Source of the DNA: CAUZEO01 sp963578625 | GTDB lineage: Bacteria > Verrucomicrobiota > Kiritimatiellia > SLOV01 | Assembly: GCA_963578625.1 (NCBI GenBank) | Contig: CAUZEO010000007.1 | Location: forward strand, 1 to 41,513 | Direction of reading: 5' to 3' | Length of the DNA: 41,513 nucleotides | Part shown: piece after piece, positions 36,784 through 41,513 of the stretch | How positions within the stretch are numbered: position 1 is the first letter of the stretch | Layout of the letters: each line of letters starts with the position of its first letter | Program-made: the position numbers and the translations under genes | Notes under the pieces: generated by a model | The model's database searches: none | Seen by the model: only the letters and a program-made list of their open reading frames with translations | What the model was told of the DNA's origin: nothing

Positions 36784-38186
36784 CAGTCCTTTTTCTCCCG
36801 GGCGACCTGTTCGAGAAAGGACTTGCCGGCCGGCGTAGGCAAGGTGCGGGTGGCGGTCCATTGCTGAATCGGCCCAAGTCGCTGGAGGATCGGAATGCGC
36901 TGGATGAGTCGAAGACCCAGGCGGGCAAATCGAACCGCCCACCGGTACCGGGCGGCAGAGACCATGGTGCGGCTGTACTGGCGAAACCCGTGACGCTCCA
37001 ACTTCGAGGGCGGGCTGACTTTAACGTAGTTTCTGCGGTTCTCCAGCAGGTGATGATGAATGTTGATGCGGACCGGGCAAACTTCGGCGCATTTCCCACA
37101 GAGGCTCGAAGCAAAACTCAAGTGGCCGAATTCCTGCAACCCCAGCAGGTTCGGGCTGATGACCGAACCAATCGGACCTTGGTACGTAACACCATACGCA
37201 TGGCCGCCGATGTGGCGAAATACCGGGCAGGCATTCAAACATGCGCCGCACCGAATGCATTGAAGGCTCTCCCGCTGCTCCGGATCGGCCAGGATCCCGG
37301 TCCGGCCGTTGTCGAGCAACACCAGGTGAAACTGTTCCGGTCCGTCTCGCTCGCCGTGCTGCCGGGGTCCGCCGAAAAAACTGTTGTAACAGCTCAAAAA
37401 CTGGCCGGTCCCGCTGTGCGAGAGGAGAGGGAGAAAGAGGGCCAGTTGCTCAAGCTGTGGCAGCACCTTCTCAATGCCCATAATCGCAAGGTGAATACGG
37501 GGCGCGGACGCGGAAAGGATCCCGTTTCCTTCGTTCTCCGTGATGGAAATCAGTCCCGGGTCCGCAATGGCGAAATTCGCGCCGGTTATGCCCATGTCTG
37601 CATTTAAAAATCGGCTTCGCATGTGCACTCGGGCAGCGCGGGTCAGCGTTTCGGCGTCGTCCGTATGCGGTACGCTGAGTTTTTCTTCGAACAGCGCGCT
37701 GATATCATCCTTGGTCAGATGCATCGCGGGCGTGATGATGTGAAACGGCTTTTCGCCGCGAAGCTGAATGATAAATTCCCCGAGATCGGATTCCACCACG
37801 TCCACCCCGTTCGCTTCCAGGTGTTCGTTCAGTCCAATCTCTTCTGTCGTCATCGACTTACCCTTGATGATGGACCGTACGCCATTTTCCTGGATGACCT
37901 TGTCGATGATGGCCCGGGCTTCGTCAGCGTTTGCGGCCCAATGGACGCAAGTGCCGCGCGCAGTCAGGTTCACCTCTAATTGTTCCAGCAATGTATCGAG
38001 ACGGCTGATTGCGTCGTGCTTCCAGGATGCGGCGAGAGAGCGGGCGACCTCCCAGTCGAGCCATTGCGCCGCATTTCGTTGAACTGCCAGGTGGTGATTG
38101 TTCAGCGTTCGGTGAAGAATCCCCTGCAGTTTCATGTCGGCGGCTTTTTCACGCTCCTTTGCCAGAAATTTCTGTGCCTCGTTCAA
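36783..38186 (-). CDS. lutB: Lactate utilization iron-sulfur protein B
   Basis: LutB joins an LUD domain to a ferredoxin domain. The 467 residues show SIIKGKSMTTEEIGLNEHLE and VDVVESDLGEFIIQLRGEKP, FHIITPAMHLTKDDISALF, MGITGANFAIADPGLISITE (the LUD nucleotide/Fe-S entry), and then two [4Fe-4S] motifs: CIRCGACLNACPVFRHIGGH and LCGKCAEVCPVRINIHHHLL. The start is a TTG at 38186 overlapping the lutA TGA (TTGA), with GGAG eight bases upstream; the frame continues to 38231 but gives worse sequence. So lutA, lutB and lutC are all coupled through stop-start overlaps. LutB passes electrons from lactate oxidation to the quinone pool. Confidence 0.95.
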   Translation of the reverse strand: MNEAQKFLAKEREKAADMKLQGILHRTLNNHHLAVQRNAAQWLDWEVARSLAASWKHDAISRLDTLLEQLEVNLTARGTCVHWAANADEARAIIDKVIQENGVRSIIKGKSMTTEEIGLNEHLEANGVDVVESDLGEFIIQLRGEKPFHIITPAMHLTKDDISALFEEKLSVPHTDDAETLTRAARVHMRSRFLNADMGITGANFAIADPGLISITENEGNGILSASAPRIHLAIMGIEKVLPQLEQLALFLPLLSHSGTGQFLSCYNSFFGGPRQHGERDGPEQFHLVLLDNGRTGILADPEQRESLQCIRCGACLNACPVFRHIGGHAYGVTYQGPIGSVISPNLLGLQEFGHLSFASSLCGKCAEVCPVRINIHHHLLENRRNYVKVSPPSKLERHGFRQYSRTMVSAARYRWAVRFARLGLRLIQRIPILQRLGPIQQWTATRTLPTPAGKSFLEQVAREKKD

Positions 38187-38914
38187 CTTTCGGTCTCCCT
38201 GGAGGCGAGGATTTCGGCGATGTGAAGGCACCGGATCGGAATGTTCCGGGCCTCTACCAGCCCATGTAGATGCAGGAGGCAGCTTGAATCGGTGGTTACG
38301 ACATAGTCGGCGCCCGATCCGACTGCTCCATCAAGCTTCTCGCGACCCATCGAGGTGGAAACGGGCTCATGTTTCGCGGAAAACGTACCGCCGAATCCGC
38401 AGCAATTCTCCGGGTTCTCCATTTCGATCAGGGTGAGCCCGGAAACATTTTGCAGCAGCCGGCGCGGTTGATCCTTTACATGCAGTTCGCGCAAGGCATG
38501 GCATGCGTCGTGGTAGGTCACGGTGGCGCCGAAGGCCGCGCCCACGTCTTCCGTTTCCAGGGTTCCTACCAGGAACTCGCAGAGCTCATGCGTTTTTTTC
38601 GCGACCTCATGCGCTTCCCCGGCTCGCGGGTGACTTTCCGGAAATAGCCTTTCATAGAAGTGCCGCACCATGGTGACGCAGCTACCGGAAGGAGAAACAA
38701 TGTGATCATATTTTCCAAATACATCCAGAAAATGTTCCGCCACCGGTACTGCATCGTCCCAATATCCGGTGTTGAAGGCGGGTTGACCGCAGCAGGTCTG
38801 GTCAAGAGGTACGGCCACGTCGCAACCCTGGCTCCGGAGAATTTGCCGTGTACATTCCGCAACTTTCGGCGAAAACACGTTTACGAAACACGGAACGAAA
38901 AGCGCTACATTCAT
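38183..38914 (-). CDS. lutA: Lactate utilization protein A (CCG-domain Fe-S subunit)
   Basis: LutA has the two CCG (Cys-rich) domains found in heterodisulfide-reductase-like and glycolate oxidase iron-sulfur subunits. Its 243 residues begin MNVALFVPCFVNVFSPKVAE. The first CCG motif is VPLDQTCCGQPAFNTGY, with IVSPSGSCVTMVRHFY after it. The second region has VTYHDACHALRELHVKDQPR and NPENCCGFGGTFSAKHEPVS. VTTDSSCLLHL follows near the end. The start at 38914 lies eight bases after GGAGG; the open frame further up is promoter sequence. It is the first gene of lutABC-acuI and is divergent from menB. Confidence 0.95.
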   Translation of the reverse strand: MNVALFVPCFVNVFSPKVAECTRQILRSQGCDVAVPLDQTCCGQPAFNTGYWDDAVPVAEHFLDVFGKYDHIVSPSGSCVTMVRHFYERLFPESHPRAGEAHEVAKKTHELCEFLVGTLETEDVGAAFGATVTYHDACHALRELHVKDQPRRLLQNVSGLTLIEMENPENCCGFGGTFSAKHEPVSTSMGREKLDGAVGSGADYVVTTDSSCLLHLHGLVEARNIPIRCLHIAEILASRETES

Positions 38915-38995
38915 ACCGAGAACCTCCGCATGGGGCTCTGGATCTCTTTGGAAGCGCAGCAAACTGTGGGTACGGTACTCATTTTTCAGATTCGT

Positions 38996-39024
38996 ATAGT
39001 ACGTAGATTACCCGATTTTCACAA
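38996..39024 (-). promoter_or_regulatory. Predicted sigma-70-type promoter of lutABC-acuI
   Basis: On the minus strand, TTGTGA (39024-39019) and TACTAT (39001-38996) are 17 bases apart. Transcription would start near 38989, about 75 bases before the lutA ATG. No LutR-type operator is evident by eye. Confidence 0.6.
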
Positions 39025-39081
39025 GATGACCTGTTTCCTTTGTTTCCTTGCTCATCAAGCTGTGGTATCGCGTGGTCTACC

Positions 39082-39975
39082 ATGATTTCCAAAATTTTCG
39101 ATCCGAATAGATGGGCGGGGGTCCCGGGGTTTTCTTTTGAGGACATCACCTACCACCGGGCGCTGGACCAGGGGACAGTTCGAATTGCCTTTGATCGGCC
39201 GGAAGTGCGAAATGCGTTTCGACCGCGAACCGTTGATGAGCTTTTCACCGCGCTTGAACACGCCCGGACATCCTCGGATGTCGGATGCGTGCTGCTCACA
39301 GGCAACGGCCCCTCTCCTGAAGACGGGGGCTGGGCCTTCAGTTCGGGAGGCGACCAGCGGGTCCGGGGCAAGGATGGGTACACGTATGACGATGAAACGG
39401 GAAGCGCGGACGGGGTGGGTCTCGGGCGCTTGCACATTCTGGAAGTCCAGCGGCTCATTCGATTCATGCCCAAGGTCGTCATCGCAGTCGTACCGGGCTG
39501 GGCCGCGGGAGGCGGGCACAGCCTGCATGTGGTGTGCGACCTTTCACTGGCAAGCCGGGAGCACGCGAAGTTCAAGCAGACCGATCCCGATGTCGCTAGT
39601 TTTGACAGTGGGTACGGTTCGGCGTTGCTCGCCCGACAGGTGGGCCAAAAGAAAGCCCGGGAAATTTTCTTTTTGGGGAAGACCTACGATGCGGAGGAAG
39701 CGGCGGCGATGGGCATGGTAAATGCCGTAGTGCCTCACGCCGAGCTCGAGGAGACTGCGCTCGCGTGGGGCGCCGAGATCAATTCGAAGAGTCCGACTGC
39801 GATGCGTATGCTGAAATATGGGTTCAACCTTCCCGACGACGGTCTCGTAGGCCAGCAGCTGTTTGCCGGGGAAGCAACGCGACTCGCGTATGGTACGGAA
39901 GAGGCGAAAGAAGGACGCGATGCCTTTGTCGAGAAACGGGCAAAGGATTTTTCAAAGTTCCCCTGGCACTACTGA
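39082..39975 (+). CDS. menB: 1,4-dihydroxy-2-naphthoyl-CoA synthase
   Basis: MenB closes the second ring of menaquinone's naphthoquinone from o-succinylbenzoyl-CoA. The 297 residues belong to the crotonase fold: IAFDRPEVRNAFRPRTVDEL at the CoA-binding start, CVLLTGNGPSPEDGGWAFSS then GGDQRVRGKDGY (the MenB oxyanion loop), VVIAVVPGWAAGGGHSLHVV, CDLSLASREHAKFKQTDPDV, and ASFDSGYGSALLARQVGQKK with the catalytic Asp/Ser/Gly-rich loop. The C-terminal AGEATRLAYGTEEAKEGRDA and FSKFPWHY are MenB-specific. The start is the ATG at 39082, with only a weak SD. It implies menaquinone respiration, though no other men gene is in the window. Confidence 0.95.
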   Translation: MISKIFDPNRWAGVPGFSFEDITYHRALDQGTVRIAFDRPEVRNAFRPRTVDELFTALEHARTSSDVGCVLLTGNGPSPEDGGWAFSSGGDQRVRGKDGYTYDDETGSADGVGLGRLHILEVQRLIRFMPKVVIAVVPGWAAGGGHSLHVVCDLSLASREHAKFKQTDPDVASFDSGYGSALLARQVGQKKAREIFFLGKTYDAEEAAAMGMVNAVVPHAELEETALAWGAEINSKSPTAMRMLKYGFNLPDDGLVGQQLFAGEATRLAYGTEEAKEGRDAFVEKRAKDFSKFPWHY

Positions 39976-40033
39976 AGTGCGGAGCGGGGATCCCCGGTTC
40001 AGGACGCAGGATTACCTTTGGAGTACGTAGCTA

Positions 40034-41140
40034 ATGAATAAGATTTTAATGCGTGGAATCCTCGCGGGATGCTGCCTTTGCGCCGTGTTGATCGCGGGTT
40101 CCTGTTCAGGCGAACGGGAAGTGGACGGGGATGCGAGTGGCGGGATTCAGCTCGGGCTCTTGATGGAGACATATGACGTGGACCGGTGGGCGCGTGATCA
40201 AGCCTTTTTCGAGGAGAAGGCCGAATCGCTTGGAGCGCAGGTGTTGAAGGCGGTTGCGGACGGAGACCAGGACCGTCAGAACAAGCAGGCGGAGAGTCTG
40301 CTTACTCGCGGAGCCGATGCGCTCGTCGTGGTCCCGAAGAACCTTGCGACTGCGAGCCGGATTATCAGAGTAGCCCACGAAAAGAATGTACCGGTGGTCG
40401 CGTACGATCGTTTGATTCGGGATTGTGATTTGGACATCTACGTTACGTTCGACAACGAAAGGGTCGGGTATCTCCAAGCAAAGGGAATCCTGGAGATAGT
40501 GCCGGAAGGCAACTATATCCTGCTTGGCGGCGCTGCCAGCGACAACAATGCTGCTCTCTTTCGATCGGGACAAATGCGAGCCATCACCGAGCACCAGGCG
40601 GAAAAGGGGAACGCAGTTACGATTCTCGCGGACCCGTTTCTGGACAACTGGGATCGGGACGAAGCGCGGCGCAGAATCGCAGGATTGATTACGAAATTCA
40701 AAGCGGAAGGCACCGACGTGCACGCGATCGTCGCCTCCAACGACAGCACGGCGGGGGGCGCAATCGCGGCGCTGAAGGCTACGGGCCTGGCCGGCAAGGT
40801 TGCGGTATCGGGGCAGGACGCTGAGCTTGCCGCCTGCCAGCGGGTGGTCGAGGGAACCCAGACATTGACTGTCTACAAACCGGTGCGAGAGCTTGCTACG
40901 GTGGCCGCCGAGGTCGCTGTGCGCCTGGCTGAAGGCGAAGAACCGGAAGAGGTGATCGCTTCTCTCGGCCTGGAGGTTCACAAACTCGACAACGGGTATA
41001 AGGAGGTTGATTCAATTTTTCTCGAGCCAGTATATGTGACGCGCGAAAACATGGCCGACACGGTTATCGCCGATGGCTGGCATCCCCTGGAGAAGGTGTA
41101 TGCAAACATTCCCGAAGACGAGTGGCCTGCCGGCAAATGA
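40034..41140 (+). CDS. xylF: D-xylose-type ABC transporter substrate-binding lipoprotein
   Basis: A 368-residue type I periplasmic sugar-binding protein. The N-terminal signal ILMRGILAGCCLCAVLIAGS ends at Cys24, a plausible lipid-attachment site (AGSC). The mature part opens with IQLGLLMETYDVDRWARDQA, then LTRGADALVVVPKNLATASR, VPVVAYDRLIRDCDLDIYVT with FDNERVGYLQAKGI, LLGGAASDNNAALFRSGQMR, and IVASNDSTAGGAIAALKATG followed by VAVSGQDAELAACQRVVEGT. These fit XylF and its relatives. The substrate could be another pentose or deoxysugar. SD GGAG lies nine bases before the ATG. It follows menB by 58 bases and is followed by the ATPase gene. Confidence 0.92.
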   Translation: MNKILMRGILAGCCLCAVLIAGSCSGEREVDGDASGGIQLGLLMETYDVDRWARDQAFFEEKAESLGAQVLKAVADGDQDRQNKQAESLLTRGADALVVVPKNLATASRIIRVAHEKNVPVVAYDRLIRDCDLDIYVTFDNERVGYLQAKGILEIVPEGNYILLGGAASDNNAALFRSGQMRAITEHQAEKGNAVTILADPFLDNWDRDEARRRIAGLITKFKAEGTDVHAIVASNDSTAGGAIAALKATGLAGKVAVSGQDAELAACQRVVEGTQTLTVYKPVRELATVAAEVAVRLAEGEEPEEVIASLGLEVHKLDNGYKEVDSIFLEPVYVTRENMADTVIADGWHPLEKVYANIPEDEWPAGK

Positions 41141-41182
41141 ATTCCGGTTTTTTCGGATTATTCCTTCGTTTCCACGGGCATC

Positions 41183-41513
41183 ATGACGGCGGTGACCCAA
41201 AGCCTGCTTTGCGCAGAAGGTATTACCAAGGAGTACCCGGGAGTTCGGGCTCTCGAAGACGTGTCGTTTCACCTTGCTCCCGGAGAGGTCCATGCACTGG
41301 TAGGGGAGAACGGCGCTGGCAAGTCGACCCTGATAAAAATACTCTCCGGTGTCATCCCCGCAGGACAGTTTCAGGGCAGGATTCTACTGGAGGGCACACC
41401 CGTTCATTTTCGCACCCCTCGCGGAGCTGAGTCTGCGGGAATTTCCGTGATTCACCAGGAGTTGGCCCTGGTCCCACACCTGAGCGTGGGCGAGAATATT
41501 TTCCTGGGAAAGG
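41183..41513 (+). CDS. xylG: Sugar ABC transporter ATP-binding protein (XylG-type), cut by right edge
   Basis: The frame opens at ATG 41183 and runs off the window, giving 110 residues of the first ATPase domain: LLCAEGITKEYPGVRALEDV, SFHLAPGEVHALVGENGAGK with Walker A (GENGAGKST) for nucleotide binding, LIKILSGVIPAGQFQGRILL, and the Q-loop ISVIHQELALVPHLSVGENI. The NGAGKSTL and IHQEL pattern is that of the XylG/MglA/RbsA sugar importers, which carry two ATPase domains. It lies 42 bases after xylF on the same strand. The permease gene is expected beyond the edge. Confidence 0.92.
   Translation, partial: MTAVTQSLLCAEGITKEYPGVRALEDVSFHLAPGEVHALVGENGAGKSTLIKILSGVIPAGQFQGRILLEGTPVHFRTPRGAESAGISVIHQELALVPHLSVGENIFLGK

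Noticed and set aside
40106..40981. A 291-codon minus-strand frame within xylF
   Set aside because: It is a shadow of xylF; the XylF motifs on the plus strand are unambiguous.

Overview
The window is bacterial chromosome from a moderately GC-rich heterotroph. It is dense in housekeeping genes, with ATG, GTG and TTG starts, many ATGA/GTGA/TTGA stop-start overlaps, and good Shine-Dalgarno (SD) sequences before most starts. No rRNA, tRNA, CRISPR array, phage or insertion sequence was seen. MenB implies menaquinone, and a Mn-type superoxide dismutase implies exposure to oxygen. A PUR-family nucleic-acid-binding protein and a split L-rhamnose pathway (rhaB near 4 kb, rhaA near 34 kb) fit the PVC/FCB side of the tree, perhaps Verrucomicrobiota or a neighbour. 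That placement is inference only.

Layout. 1-3.8 kb (minus): parvulin PPIase, glpD, a small conserved protein, rsmE and an unknown gene running off the left edge. 3.9-10.8 kb (plus): rhaB, purD, an S41/PDZ protease homologue that has lost its general-base Lys, tsaC, and a 730-residue in-frame fusion of a YwlE-type phosphatase, ribose-5-phosphate isomerase B and serine hydroxymethyltransferase. 10.8-15.9 kb (minus): desaturase, PUR protein, ECF sigma/anti-sigma pair, purK, purE and an unknown membrane protein. 16.2-20.8 kb (mostly plus): Tat-type amidase, mogA, HIT protein, a broken TMEM43 gene, a ferritin-like protein, a secreted CBM48-like protein and queG. 20.8-26.7 kb (minus): Fe(III) ABC transporter fbpABC with a DtxR-family regulator beside it, REP-like repeats, a frameshifted metF and a DUF212 membrane protein. 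26.9-31.9 kb: hybrid histidine kinase, rpsB-tsf with a structured leader, sodA with operator-like repeats, and a DprA-like protein. 32-33.7 kb: a candidate small RNA, a broken potassium-channel gene and yceH. 33.8-41.5 kb: rhaA, lutABC-acuI, menB, and xylF with the start of xylG.

How the parts connect. RhaA and RhaB take L-rhamnose to rhamnulose-1-phosphate. Its usual cleavage gives DHAP and L-lactaldehyde, and the latter is commonly oxidised to L-lactate. LutABC, next to rhaA, converts L-lactate to pyruvate, so the 34-39 kb block looks like the lower end of methylpentose catabolism. PurD, PurE, PurK, the SHMT domain and MetF share purine and one-carbon metabolism. FbpABC and the DtxR-type regulator look like one iron-uptake module.

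Most unusual: the triple fusion; the degenerate S41 protein; the candidate C-rich-loop RNA at 32041-32125; the direct repeats in the sodA promoter; and three genes broken by single-base changes within 15 kb (TMEM43, metF, K+ channel), which are either real decay or sequence errors.
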